Assembly (NCBI GenBank): GCA_016708825.1 | Contig: JADJEZ010000011.1 | Coordinates: forward strand, 62,001 to 126,000 | Length of the DNA: 64,000 nucleotides | Source: Betaproteobacteria bacterium | Lineage (GTDB): Bacteria; Pseudomonadota; Gammaproteobacteria; Burkholderiales; Usitatibacteraceae | Direction: 5' to 3' | Shown here: positions 24,971 through 34,645 of the stretch, in pieces | How the letters are laid out: the number at the start of each line of letters is the position of its first letter | Position numbering within the stretch: position 1 is the stretch's first letter | The notes under the pieces: model-generated | Database searches by the model: none | What the model was told of the DNA's origin: nothing | Seen by the model: only the letters and a program-made list of their open reading frames with translations | Made by a program: the position numbers and the translations under genes

Positions 24971-27400
24971 TCAGCCGGTGGCCGTTGCCCGCGAGCCCGC
25001 CTGCGCACGCAGCATGGCGGAGGCCTCCAGCGCCGTGAGAGGCCTGGAAAAGAGATAGCCCTGGAACGCGTCGCAGTGCTTCGCGCGCAGGAAATCGAGC
25101 TGCGCGCGGGTCTCCACGCCTTCGGCCACGACCCGCAGCTTGAGGCTCCTCGCCATGGCGATGATCGTCTCGGTGATCGAGCCGCTCGAGGCGTCCTCCG
25201 GGACATTGGCGATGAAGGACCTGTCGATCTTCAGACCCGAGGCCGGCAGGCGCTTCAGCTGCGCAAGGGAGGAATAGCCCACGCCGAAGTCGTCTATCGA
25301 GACGCCGATGCCGACGGAGCGTAGCTGGGCGAGGATCTCGATCGACTGCTCCATGCTGCGCATCACCATCGACTCCGTGATCTCCACGGCGACGCTGCGC
25401 GGATCCACGCCGGATTCGCGCACGATCGCGAGGAGCGAGGCCGAGAGCCTTCTCGACATGAACTGGCGCGGCGAGAGGTTGACCGAAACGACCACGTCGC
25501 CGATCCCCTCGGCTTCCCAGGCCTTGAGTTGCCGGCAGGCGGTGCGAAACACCCACTCGCCCAGCTGGACGATGAGACCCAGTTCCTCGGCCACGAGGAT
25601 GAAGTCCGACGGGAGCACCTCGCCCTTCGACGGGTCGTTCCAGCGCACGAGCGCCTCCAGCCCCGCGATGCGTCCCGTCGCGATGTCGACCTGCGGCTGG
25701 TAGCGCAGGAAGAACTCCTCGAGCTCGATGCCCTTGCGCAGGCGCCCCTCCATCTCGAGCCGGCGGGACAGCAGGTAGTTCAGGTCGCTCGTGTAGAAGC
25801 GGGCGGTGTTGCGTCCCGAGTCCTTTGCCTGATACATGGCGCCGTCGGCGTGCTTCAGGAGCTGGTTCACGTCCGTGGCATCGTTGGGGTAGTGGCTGAT
25901 CCCGATCGAAGTCGTGATGTGGACTTCCTGGGAGCCGATCTCCACGGGCCTCGCGAACTCGCGCAGGATCTTCTCGGCGACGATCCGCGCGTTCTCAGGG
26001 CGCTCGAGATCAGGCAGGATCACCACGAATTCGTCGCCGCCCTCGCGGGATACCGTGTCGATCTCGCGCACGCAGGAGGCCAGGCGCCTGGCGACGTCCT
26101 TGAGCACGTAATCGCCGCTGTCGTGGCCCAGCGTGTCGTTCACCAGCTTGAAGCGGTCGAGGTCGAGGAAGAGGACCGCAACGTGGCGCTGCTTGCGCCG
26201 GGCCTGCATGATCGCCTGGTTCAGGCGGTCCTGCATCAGGCGCCGGTTCGGCAGCCCCGTGAGCGCATCGTGGTGCGCCATGTAGTGGATGGTGCGCTCG
26301 GTGTTCAGGCGCTCGGTGACGTCCTGCACCAGCGAGGCGAAGCCGACGATGCGCCCGCCCGGGTCCACGAGCGGCGTGTTGTACCACTCGCACTGGATGG
26401 AGCGGCCCGCGCGCGTCACGTTGTCGAGCGTGATCTTCGTGCCGTCGCGCGAGAGGCCGAGTTCGCGCCACATGGCGTCACGCCTTGCGCCCGAAGCCGG
26501 AACGATGAACTCCGTCGCCGTCCGGCCCAGCGCCTCGTGCTCGGGGAAGCCGAAGATCGCCTCGGCCGCGGGATTCCATGCGGTCACGCGGTGCTGGCGG
26601 TCCCACTCGACCACGCCGAGCGGCGTGCGCTCGACGTGCATGCGCAGCTTCTGCGCGGCGAGCAGTTCGGCCTGCTGGGCCTTCAGGCGCCCGACCATCT
26701 CCTCGGCCAGCGCGTCGTTGGCGTGCTCCAGTCGCTCGCGCTCGGTCGCGCGCTCGCTCGAGATCGTCACCATTTCCTCGCGTTCTCGCGAGCGACTCGA
26801 CGAGCGCGCGGTGCAGGCGATCGTGGACGTACGGCAGGACGACCGCGAGCACGAGGATGGCGCCGGAGAGGAACATCTGGATGCGGTCTCCGGAGGCGCC
26901 GAGCGACACCGAGAGCGGGACCAGCGCGACGAAGGCGGTGACCTTGAAGGCGTAGGGGTGGGGCGCGTCGTAGCCCACTGCGCCCGTGACGAGCAGCGCC
27001 ACGAGCATGACGACCGTCAGGCGCTGCGCCAGGTGCGCGGTGTCGGGAAAGAGCCCGCTCGCGATCGCCGCCCAGCACAGCGCGGCGAGGAGCGAGCCGG
27101 CGAGGAAGCGGCGCTCCCACCGGGGAAGTTCGGCGCCCGGCGGCTCCCGGTTGATGAAGACCTTGTAGAGCGCATAGCGGCCCAGGGTGACGGCCGAGAT
27201 CGCGCCGAACCAGGCGAAGAGCGCCGGCTGCGCGAGCTCCTCCCAGAGAATCGCGCCGAGCACGAACACGACGAGCAGGGTGGCGAGATAGCCGATCAGG
27301 AGAACCGGTAGAGCAGCCGGACCTGTTCCTCGCGCACGGCCCCGGGAGGTGCGCTCCGGCCGGCGGCCCCGGGGACTGTGCAGGGGTCCTTTGCGCTCAT
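24971..27400 (-). CDS. Membrane-anchored PAS-GGDEF-EAL protein (frame-disrupted twice)
   Basis: An ~810-residue c-di-GMP protein. The N-terminus (MSAKDPC..., REEQVRLLYRF) and a multi-span membrane domain (LIGYLATLLVVFVLG onwards, ~7 helices) resemble MASE-type sensors. The break at ~27298 fits one lost C in TTCTCCTG; a second break at ~26787 fits an extra base. After it come a coiled-coil stretch, a PAS domain (VVEWDRQHRVTAWN), a GGDEF domain with intact GGDEF and an EAL domain starting LEALVRW with DDFGVGYSS. The cyclase and phosphodiesterase motifs both look intact, so net activity cannot be called. It sits between amiC and mutL, on the opposite strand. Confidence 0.83.
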
Positions 27401-27525
27401 GCGGCCCGCAGCCTGCGGGCAGGGAATCGGGGGCGCCCCTGGTTCCAGGTTGAGTGTAACATTCGCCTTGCTTTCGAGGCCGATTCCTCCCCTGCCGCGG
27501 ACCGGCTCCGGACCGCGATTCCACG

Positions 27526-29257
27526 ATGGGCCACATCCGCGCGCTACCCGAATTGCTGGTGAACCAGATCGCCGCCGGCGAGGTGGTGGAACGCCCGGCT
27601 TCCGCGCTGAAGGAGCTGGTCGAGAACAGCCTCGACGCGGGCGCGCAGTCGGTTTCGGTCGATCTCGCCGAGGGCGGGATGCGCCGGATCCGGGTGGCCG
27701 ACGACGGGGCCGGAATCGACGCGGCGGACCTGCCGCTCGCGCTCGCGCGCTTCGCCACCAGCAAGATAGCCACGCTCGAGGACCTCGAGCGCGCGGCGAC
27801 CCTGGGCTTCCGCGGAGAGGCGCTCGCCTCCATCGGCGCGCTGCTCGCGCCTCGCGCTCACCAGCCGGCGCGCGGGCGAGCGGCACGCCTGGCGCATCGC
27901 CTGCGACGGCGGCGCGCTCCGCCGGTCGAACCCGCCGCACTCGCGGCGGGCACCACGGTCGAGGTCGAGGAGCTCTACTACAACACGCCGGCGCGGCGGA
28001 AGTTCCTGAAGAGCGAGGCCACGGAGTTCGCCCGCTGCGAGGACGCCTTTTCGCGCCTGGCGCTTTCGCGCCCGCAGGTGGCCTTCTCGCTCGCGCACAA
28101 CGGCCGGCGCGTGGCCCATCTCGCGCCCGGCACCGCGCGGCAGCGGCGCGGCGGCGTGGTGGGCGAGGATTTCGCCGGTTCCGCGGTCGAGGTCGACGCG
28201 CGCGGCGCCGCGGTCAGGCTCGCCGGCCTCGTGGCGGCCCCCGGTTTCACGCGTGCGACGCGCGACGCGCAGTATTTCTTCGTGAACGGCCGCTTCGTGC
28301 GCGACAAGCTGCTCGCCCACGCCATCCGCGAGGCCTACCGCGACGTCATGCACCACGACCGGCATCCGGCCTACGTGCTCTTCCTGGACGCGGACCCGCG
28401 CCTCGTCGACGTGAACGTGCACCCGGCCAAGAGCGAGGTGCGCTTCCGCGACGCGGGCGCCATCCACCAGTTCGTCTTCCACGCGCTCTCGCGGGCGCTC
28501 GCCTCGCCCTCGCGGGCGCCGGGCGCGCCCCGCCGCCGCCGGCGGGCGCCAGCGGGCCTCCCAGGCCTCCTCGGCGTTTCGCAGCCGCCGGGCGCTACGA
28601 GGCGCTCTCCGCGGCGGCCGGACGCGGCGGCGGCGAGCGCCCGGGCGCCCCGGCGCAGGTCGATCCCGGCGCCCCGGCCACGCTCGGCTACGCGCTCGCG
28701 CAACTGCATGGCGTCTTCGTGCTCGCGCAGAACGCGGCCGGACTCGTGCTGGTGGACATGCACGCGGCCCACGAGCGCATCGTCTACGAGAAGCTCAAGG
28801 GCGCGCTGGACGTCTCGCGCCTGCCCGCGCAACCGCTGCTCGTGCCCATCGCGATGCCCGCGACGGCCGAGGAGATCGAGGAGGCCGAGCGTTCCGCCGA
28901 GGCGATCGCAAGCCTGGGATTCGAGGCGGGCGCCGCGGGTCCGCGCGAGCTGGTGATTCGCGCGGTGCCGGCTATGCTCGCCGATCTCGATGCGCCGGCC
29001 ATGCTGCGCTCGGTCCTCGCCGAGATGCGCGAGTTCGGGGCGAGCCGCGCGCTCGTCGAGCGGCGCAACGAACTCTCTCCACGATGGCATGCCACGCGGC
29101 CGTGCGCGCCAACCGCAGCCTCACCGTGCCGGAGATGAACGCGCTGCTGCGCGAGATGGAGGAGACCGAGCGGGCCGGCAGCTGCAACCATGGCCGGCCG
29201 ACCTGGGTGCAGTTCTCGATGGCCGATCTCGACCGCCTGTTCCTGCGCGGCCGCTAG
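27526..29257 (+). CDS. mutL: DNA mismatch repair protein MutL (frame-disrupted)
   Basis: Couples MutS mismatch recognition to strand removal. ATPase motifs are clear: ELVENSLDAGA, DDGAGID and GFRGEALASIG. The C-terminal part has DMHAAHERIVYE, close to the DQHA(X)2E(X)4E endonuclease motif, so this MutL is probably the nicking type found in bacteria lacking MutH. The frame is broken at least four times: an extra base near 27848 and a lost C near 27922 (24 residues between them are out of frame), one loss between ~28510 and 28590 in the linker, and one near 29072 before LSTMACHAAVRANRS. The protein ends at TAG 29255. Clustering suggests poor local sequence quality. Confidence 0.85.
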
Positions 29258-29264
29258 TCTTCCC

Positions 29265-30231
29265 ATGCCGGGGCAAGCTCCCGCCGTCTTCGTCCTGGGG
29301 CCCACCGCGAGCGGCAAGACCGCGGTGTCCCTGGCACTCGCCGCCCGCTTTCCCGTGGAGATCGTGAGCGTCGATTCGGCGCTCGTCTACCGCGGCATGG
29401 ACATCGGCACGGCCAAGCCCGACGCGGCGGCGAGGGCCGCGGCGGCGCACCACCTCATCGACATCGTGGAACCCACGCAGGCGTACTCGGCTGGGCGTTT
29501 TCGCGCCGACGCGCTCCGCATCGCCGAAGAGATCGCCTCGCGCGGGAGGGTGCCGCTCTTCGTGGGCGGCACGATGCTCTACGAACGGGCCCTCATGCGC
29601 GGCCTGGCGCAGCTTGCCGGCGGCCGATCCCGCGATTGCGCCGGGAGCTGGAGGCGAGGCGCCAGAAGGCGGCTGGCCGGCGCTGCACGCCGAGCTTGCG
29701 CGCATCGATCCGGTCGCGGCGGCCCGGCTCGATCCCCGCGACGCCCAGCGCATCCAGCGGGCGCTGGAGGTGTTTCGCCTCGCGGGGCGCACCCTCACCG
29801 CGATCATCGCGGGCGAGGGACGACCGCCGCCGCCCTTTTCCGCGCTCGCCATCGCGCTCGAGCCGTCGGACCGTGCCGTGCTGCACCGCCGGATCGAGGA
29901 ACGCTTCCACGCGATGCTCGGCGCGGGACTGGTCGAGGAGGTCGTCTCCTTGCGCGCCCGGCACGCGCTCGCGGCGGGCCTGCCGTCGATGCGGGCGGTG
30001 GGCTACCGGCAGGTGTGGGAAACGCTCGAGGGCGCCGCGCCGGCTTCGACGCTGCCCGCGCGCGGCATCGCGGCCACACGGCAACTGGCCAAGCGCCAGC
30101 TCACGTGGTTGCGGGCAATGCGGGAGGTGGAACGGGTGGACTGCCTGCGCCCCGACCTCGCGAAGGAGGTGGCGGGGCGCGTGGAGCGATTCCTGGGCCA
30201 GCGGGGGATCAGTCGTCTCCGTGGTACTTGA
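29265..30231 (+). CDS. miaA: tRNA dimethylallyltransferase (frame-disrupted)
   Basis: Transfers a dimethylallyl group to A37 of tRNAs reading UNN codons. ATG 29265 begins just after mutL. The P-loop GPTASGKT is at ~12-19, then SVDSALVYRGMDIGTAKP and FVGGTMLY, and after the breaks MRAVGYRQVWE and RQLAKRQLTWLR. Three frame changes are seen: one extra base near 29616 (LAQL to PAADP), another near 29638 (PAI to RRELEAR) and one lost near 29665. Read across them, the protein has the normal ~320 residues. The last 23 bases overlap the end of the opposite-strand dodecin gene. Confidence 0.86.
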
Positions 30232-30451
30232 AGCTCACCTTGAGCTTCGCGCGGTAGATGAGCTTGCCGTTCTCGACCTTCGCGTCCAGCTTGTCGACTT
30301 CCGCCACGCGCAGGTCGCGCAGGCTCTTCGAGGCCGCCTTGATGCCGTTGGCTGCCGCATCGGCGAACGAGGAGGGACTCGTGCCGACGATCTCGGTGAT
30401 CTTGTAGACGGCGGGCGTGGACGCCCGCGCTTTCTTCGCCTTCTTGGCCAT
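30209..30451 (-). CDS. Dodecin family flavin-binding protein
   Basis: An 80-residue protein matching the dodecin fold, which forms a dodecamer that stores flavin or CoA. The core VYKITEIVGTSPSSFADAA, the helix and SLRDLRVAEVDK, then LIYRAKLKVSFKY give the beta-alpha-beta-beta layout. An N-terminal lysine-rich extension (MAKKAKKARAST) is unusual for dodecins. AGGAGGAAAA stands six bases before ATG 30451. It occupies the position where hfq often follows miaA in proteobacteria. Confidence 0.85.
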   Translation of the reverse strand: MAKKAKKARASTPAVYKITEIVGTSPSSFADAAANGIKAASKSLRDLRVAEVDKLDAKVENGKLIYRAKLKVSFKYHGDD

Positions 30452-30513
30452 GCTGTTTTCCTCCTGGGGTTGGGTGGCCAATCCACTATACGCCCGGGGC
30501 GGGCCGCGAGGAA

Positions 30514-31872
30514 TCAGCGCGGAGAGTCCACCGTGACCTTCGCGCCGCCCTCGGAGAACGTGATGTCGAGCCCGTCGCCCCGGGCGACCGCTGTCCCCGA
30601 TCGGATCACCGTGCCGTCGTCGGCCCGCACGATGGCGTAGCCGCGCGAAAGCACCTGCGCGGGATCGAGGTGCGACACGGAAGCCGCCGCGGCGGAGAGC
30701 CGCGCGCGGTGGTCGCGCTGCACGCGGGAGGCCGCAGCGGCGAGACGGCGCCGCAGCCTGTCCAGGTCGCGCGTGGCTTCGCGCAGCTCGGGCGCGGCGG
30801 CGCGAATTCTCGGTGCGAGGCCGCGAATCGCGGCGGCGCGCAGGCCCACGGCCTGGCGAACCTGCAGGCCCAGGCGCTTCGCCAGGGCCGCCACCTGTTC
30901 GCGGCCGCGTGCCAGGCGTTCCGCGGGCGTGAGAAGCCTTCGCGCCGAAAGATCCAGCCGCTGGGCGGCCTCGTCGACCGCGCGGATCGCCGCGCGCGCG
31001 AGGCTCGTTCGGGCGCGGCGCAGCTGCAAGGCAAGCACTTCCCGGTCCGGACTCGCCGCCGCTGCGGCCGCCGTCGGCGTGGGCGCGCGCAGGTCGGCCA
31101 CGAAGTCGGCGATGGTGAAGTCGGTCTCGTGGCCCACGCCGCTCACCACGGGAATGGCCGAGCCGGCGATGGCGCGCGCGACGCGCTCTTCGTTGAAGGC
31201 CCACAGGTCCTCGAGGCTGCCGCCGCCGCGCGCCACGATGAGTACGTCGCACTCGCGCCGGGCATTGGCCTTCTCGATCGCGCGTGCGACCTGCGCGGCC
31301 GCGCCTTCGCCCTGCACGAGCGTCGGATAGAGGATCACCGGGATCATGGGCGCGCGCCGCGCGAGCGTGGCCAGGATGTCGCGCAGCGCCGCGGCCGCGG
31401 GCGAGGTGACGATGCCGATCGTCCCCGGATGGGCGGGAAGGGGTTTGCGGCGCGCTTCGTCGAAGAGGCCCTCGCGGGCGAGCCGGGCCTTCAGCTTCTC
31501 GAAAGCCTCGAACAGCGCGCCGAGGCCCGCATGGCGCATCTGCTCCACGGCGAGCTGGTAGGCGCCGCGGGGCTCGTAGACCGTCACGCGTGCGCGCACT
31601 TCCACCTTCAGCCCGTTTTCCGGCCGGAAGTCCAGGTGCTGGGCGCGGCCCTTGAACATCGCGCAGTCGACCGCCGCCGCCTCGTCCTTCAGGACGAAAT
31701 ACCAGTGGCCGGAGCTCGCGAGCGTGGCGCGGGAAATCTCCCCCGTCACCCACACCAGGCCGATCTGGTTCTCGAGCAGCTGGCGCGAGCGCCGGTCCTC
31801 GCGGGGGGGGGGGGGGCGGGGTGGACCGTGGGCGGGGCGCTTCCGGGAGGACGGGAGGGAAATCCGGTGCAT
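30514..31872 (-). CDS. xseA: Exodeoxyribonuclease VII large subunit
   Basis: Degrades single-stranded DNA to short oligonucleotides together with XseB. About 452 residues from ATG 31872 (an in-frame ATG at 31974 would add 34). An OB-fold follows QLLENQIGLVWVTGEISRAT, and the catalytic domain has GIVTSPAAAALRDI, ARGGGSLEDLWAFN and the diagnostic GVGHETDFTIADFVADLRAPTPTAAA split by the usual spacing. A long helical region and the C-terminal LSRGYAIVRADDG complete it. Residues 21-34 are encoded by a 14-G tract, where the expected (V)SxLNR motif before the LLE helix is missing, so this end is doubtful. Confidence 0.88.
   Translation of the reverse strand: MHRISLPSSRKRPAHGPPRPPPPREDRRSRQLLENQIGLVWVTGEISRATLASSGHWYFVLKDEAAAVDCAMFKGRAQHLDFRPENGLKVEVRARVTVYEPRGAYQLAVEQMRHAGLGALFEAFEKLKARLAREGLFDEARRKPLPAHPGTIGIVTSPAAAALRDILATLARRAPMIPVILYPTLVQGEGAAAQVARAIEKANARRECDVLIVARGGGSLEDLWAFNEERVARAIAGSAIPVVSGVGHETDFTIADFVADLRAPTPTAAAAAASPDREVLALQLRRARTSLARAAIRAVDEAAQRLDLSARRLLTPAERLARGREQVAALAKRLGLQVRQAVGLRAAAIRGLAPRIRAAAPELREATRDLDRLRRRLAAAASRVQRDHRARLSAAAASVSHLDPAQVLSRGYAIVRADDGTVIRSGTAVARGDGLDITFSEGGAKVTVDSPR
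31803..31816 (+). repeat. Homopolymer tract of 14 G
   Basis: Fourteen G in a row (14 C on the coding strand) inside the xseA N-terminal coding region. The flanking protein does not match the family there. Such a tract may be an assembly artefact or a slippage-prone site. Confidence 0.9.
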
Positions 31873-31997
31873 TTCAGAGGGAAAGCGGGAGGCACGGAAG
31901 GGCCGGCTATCCACCGTACCGAGGGCCTCGCCGGGAGGGAGGCGCGCGCCCGCGATTCGAACGCCGCTTGACATCCGAAAAAAACCTTAAGTGTTTG

Positions 31998-32026
31998 ATT
32001 AAATTGCTTTAAGCGATTGCGCTCAA
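31998..32026 (-). promoter_or_regulatory. Sigma-70-type promoter for xseA
   Basis: On the minus strand TTGAGC (complement of 32021-32026) is separated by exactly 17 bases from TTTAAT (complement of 31998-32003). Transcription would start near 31,990 and enter xseA. Confidence 0.6.
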
Positions 32027-32086
32027 AAAATGAGCGGCGGAAAAAAAAGCCTTATGAGAAGGCCACTTGCCGAAGCCCCCCGCGAG

Positions 32087-32121
32087 GAATCCACAGGCTT
32101 ATCCACAGGCTCTGTGGATGA
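32087..32121 (+). promoter_or_regulatory. Cluster of DnaA-box-like sites
   Basis: TTATCCACA at 32099-32107 is a perfect DnaA box. GAATCCACA at 32087-32095 and, on the opposite strand, TCATCCACA (32113-32121) are near matches. The segment contains an 11-bp direct repeat ATCCACAGGCT with a 12-bp period. An AT-rich stretch lies directly to the left. Function as an origin or as DnaA-controlled promoter is unproven. Confidence 0.55.
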
Positions 32122-32363
32122 TTCGCCACACCGCCCGCCTGCACCTGTCGCGGCCCGGAGACACGCGAGAATCGACGCGACTTTCCGGGGGATTTCGGCC
32201 GCGAAGTCGCGCCGGGCCTCGATTCGGGGCCCGCGGGTCCGCCCCGGCTTAAAGTGATTTGTGAGCGCTCTTGTGTCCGTGCGAGCCTTGCGGCACTAGG
32301 GCTTGTGGAACGCGTGTCGGCAGGCGAAAATGCCGTGCGATTTCTCGCAGAGGAACTCCACGC

Positions 32364-32972
32364 GTGCTGTCGATCATCGAAGCGGCCGGCTGGCCGATCT
32401 GGTTCATCATCGCGACTTCCATCGTCGCCCTGGCCATCATCATCGAGCGATTCTGGTCGCTGCGCACGCCGCTCATCGCGCCGCGCGAGCTGCTCCCGGC
32501 GACCATCCGCGAGTACCAGGCGAAGGGCGTGACCCCGGACCTGCTCAACCGCCTGCTGCAGGGGCCCCTCATCGGCCGCATCTTCGCCGCGGCGCTGGTC
32601 AACGAGAAGAGCCCGCGCGAGGTGATCAAGGACGCGATCGAGGACGCGGGACGCGCCGTCGCCCTCGAACTCGAGCGCTTCCTCAACACGCTCGGCACGG
32701 TCGCCACGGTGTCCACGCTGCTCGGGCTCTTCGGCACCATCGTCGGGATGATCGAGATCTTCGGCTCGCAGACGCCGACGGGCGGCAACCCCGGGCAACT
32801 GGCGCACGGCATCTCGGTGGCCCTCTACAACACGCTCTTCGGGATCGGCGTGGCCATTCCGGCGGTGATTTTCTACCGCCACTTCCGCAATCGCGTGGAC
32901 GTGCTGGTCGTCGAGATGGAGAGCCAGGCGATCAAGCTGGTCGAGATACTCCGGGGCGAACGGCGCGCATGA
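32364..32972 (+). CDS. exbB: MotA/TolQ/ExbB proton channel protein
   Basis: A 202-residue inner-membrane protein of the ExbB/TolQ family. It has a first helix at ~8-28 (GWPIWFIIATSIVALAIII), a cytoplasmic domain, and two later helices carrying TVATVSTLLGLFGTIVGMI and the GISVALYNTLFGIGVAIPAV segment with the conserved small and polar residues. GTG 32364 is chosen because GAGGA lies ahead and the product begins at the usual point. It overlaps exbD by ATGA. The pair would use the proton gradient to energise an outer-membrane process, but tonB and the Tol genes are absent here. Confidence 0.88.
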   Translation: MLSIIEAAGWPIWFIIATSIVALAIIIERFWSLRTPLIAPRELLPATIREYQAKGVTPDLLNRLLQGPLIGRIFAAALVNEKSPREVIKDAIEDAGRAVALELERFLNTLGTVATVSTLLGLFGTIVGMIEIFGSQTPTGGNPGQLAHGISVALYNTLFGIGVAIPAVIFYRHFRNRVDVLVVEMESQAIKLVEILRGERRA

Positions 32973-33385
32973 ATTTTCGCCGCGGGCGCGCGCGCGAGGA
33001 GCCGGAGATCAACCTGATCCCGCTGATCGACATCCTCATCGTCATCCTGATCTTCCTCTTCCTCACCACGACCTACAGCCGCTTTGCCGAGCTGCAGATC
33101 AACCTGCCGGAATCGGCGGCGGAGAAGTCTCCCGACCGGCCGCAGGTGCTCTCCGTCGCCGTGGACGCGAACGGCCGCTACGCGATCAACGGGACGGCGG
33201 TCGCGTTCGACAACCCGGCCGGGCTCGCGAGCCGCCTGCAGGACGCCGCCAAGGGCGCAAAGGAGCCGGTCGTCGCGATCAGCGCCGACGCCGTGGCCAC
33301 GCACCAGTCCGTGGTGAACGTGATGGAGGCCGCGCGGCTCGCGGGCTACAACCACATCTCCTTCACCACCCAGTCCCGCAAGTAG
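32969..33385 (+). CDS. exbD: ExbD/TolR family protein
   Basis: A 138-residue single-span inner-membrane protein. INLIPLIDILIVILIFLFLTT contains the membrane helix with the conserved aspartate that carries protons. The periplasmic domain (ELQINLPES, VVAISADAVATHQSVVNVMEAA) is the normal ExbD/TolR fold. Start overlaps the exbB stop. In Betaproteobacteria this ExbB-ExbD pair is often followed, as here, by lpxK and kdsB. Confidence 0.9.
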   Translation: MNFRRGRAREEPEINLIPLIDILIVILIFLFLTTTYSRFAELQINLPESAAEKSPDRPQVLSVAVDANGRYAINGTAVAFDNPAGLASRLQDAAKGAKEPVVAISADAVATHQSVVNVMEAARLAGYNHISFTTQSRK

Positions 33386-33411
33386 GGGCGGGCTCCCGGC
33401 GCGGTTCACCC

Positions 33412-34440
33412 ATGCGCGCCTGGCTCGAGGGGAATGGCAGCGCCTCGGCGGCGGCGCGCTCATCTTCCTGTCGCTCGCAGTGGCTTTCCGCCTGCTGACC
33501 ACCCTGCGGGCCGCCCTCTATCGCGCCCGCATCCTGCCGTCGTGGCGGGCGCCGGTGCCTGTGATCGTGGTAGGCAACATCACGGCCGGCGGCACGGGCA
33601 AGACCCCGCTGGTCATCGCGATCGTCGACTCGCTGCGCCGTGCGGGAAGGAAGCCGGGCGTCGTCTCGCGGGGCTACGGGCGCGTGCCACCCACCGACGC
33701 CGATCCGCACGGCGTGGTGCGCGTCCTGCCCGGCGTGGCCACCCCGGAATACTTCGGCGACGAGCCGGTCCTCATCGCGCGGCGCACGCGCGTGCCCGTC
33801 TACCTCTCGCCGGACCGTCCGGCGGCGGCGCGCGCGCTCCTGGCCGCCCACCCGGAAACCGACGTCCTGGTGAGCGACGACGGCCTGCAGCACTACGCGC
33901 TGGGTCGGGACATCGAGATCGCGGTCGTCGACGGAGAGCGCGGCTTCGGCAACGGCCTGCCCCTGCCCTCGGGGCCGCTTCGCGAGCCCGTCTCGCGCCT
34001 GAGGCGCGTCGACGCGGCGGTGGTGAACGGCGGGTACTCCGACCGGGTTCCGGCTCCGCGACAGTTCGCGATGACGCTCGCAGGCGAGCGCTTCGTCTCC
34101 TTTTCCGGCGAGGACCTCGCGCCCGAGGAGTTCGTTCCGGCAGCGCGGGGGCGTCGCATCGCGGCCGTGGCGGGCATCGGCAACCCAGGGCGCTTCTTTG
34201 CCCACCTCGGGCGGCTGGGCGTTGGCTGCCGATCGCCATCCCTTTCCCGACCACCACCAGTTCCAGCCGGCCGAGCTGCGCCTGCCGGGCGCGGAACTCG
34301 TCGTCATGACCGAGAAGGATGCCGTAAAATGCGCGGCATTCGCCGATGCGCGGATGTGGTTCCTTCGCGTCGAAGCGGTGCTGCCGCCGGATTTCGACGC
34401 CTTTCTCCTCGAACGCCTTGCCGCCCGGACCCGCCCCTGA
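33412..34440 (+). CDS. lpxK: Tetraacyldisaccharide 4'-kinase (frame-disrupted)
   Basis: Phosphorylates the lipid A precursor at the 4' position, inner membrane, Raetz pathway. From ATG 33412 (MRAWLEG) one base is missing near 33430, and the true frame continues EWQRLGGGALIFLSLAVAFRLL. It includes VIVVGNITAGGTGKTPLV (P-loop), VSRGYGR, VSDDGLQHYAL and GIGNPGRFF. Near 34224 an extra G shifts the frame, which resumes AADRHPFPDHHQF and ELVVMTEKDAVK to TGA 34438. The two shifts cancel, so the length is normal (343 codons). LpxK is normally essential, which argues for sequencing error. Confidence 0.88.
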
Positions 34441-34619
34441 TGGACCCCAAGCTCCTCGAGATCCTCGTCTGCCCGATCTGCAAGGGCCCGCTCGTGCATC
34501 GTCGCGAGCCCCATGAGCTCATCTGCAGCGCCGACCGCCTCGCCTTCCCGGTCCGCGACGACATCCCGGTCATGCTCGAGGAGGAAGCCAGGAAGCTCGC
34601 GCCCGACGAGGAGGCCTGA
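34440..34619 (+). CDS. Trm112 family zinc-ribbon-like protein
   Basis: A 59-residue protein (start MDPKLLEILVCPICKG) of the Trm112/UPF0434 family. One CxxC is present (CPIC); the second pair is reduced to a single Cys in ELICSADRLAFPVRDDIPVML, as usual for bacterial members. It shares one base with the lpxK stop and is found between lpxK and kdsB in many proteobacteria. The bacterial function is not settled; eukaryotic and archaeal homologues activate methyltransferases. Confidence 0.85.
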   Translation: MDPKLLEILVCPICKGPLVHRREPHELICSADRLAFPVRDDIPVMLEEEARKLAPDEEA

Positions 34620-34645
34620 CGGCGGGGGCGGGCCGGCGCGGGCCC

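Larger units (their letters stand above)
31873..32363. other. AT-rich spacer between xseA and exbB
   Basis: This 491-base divergent spacer is the longest gap in the window. Positions 31,975-32,060 are strongly AT-rich in an otherwise GC-rich chromosome. It holds a sigma-70-like promoter for xseA, a short hairpin (GCTCA at 32021, TGAGC at 32031), three DnaA-box-like sites at 32,087-32,121 and a GAGCGCTC palindrome at 32263-32270. No protein gene is convincing inside it. Confidence 0.7.

Noticed and set aside
31801..31820. Phase-variable switch as the preferred reading of the poly-G tract
   Set aside because: Possible, but the lost family motif and the many other homopolymer errors make an artefact more likely.
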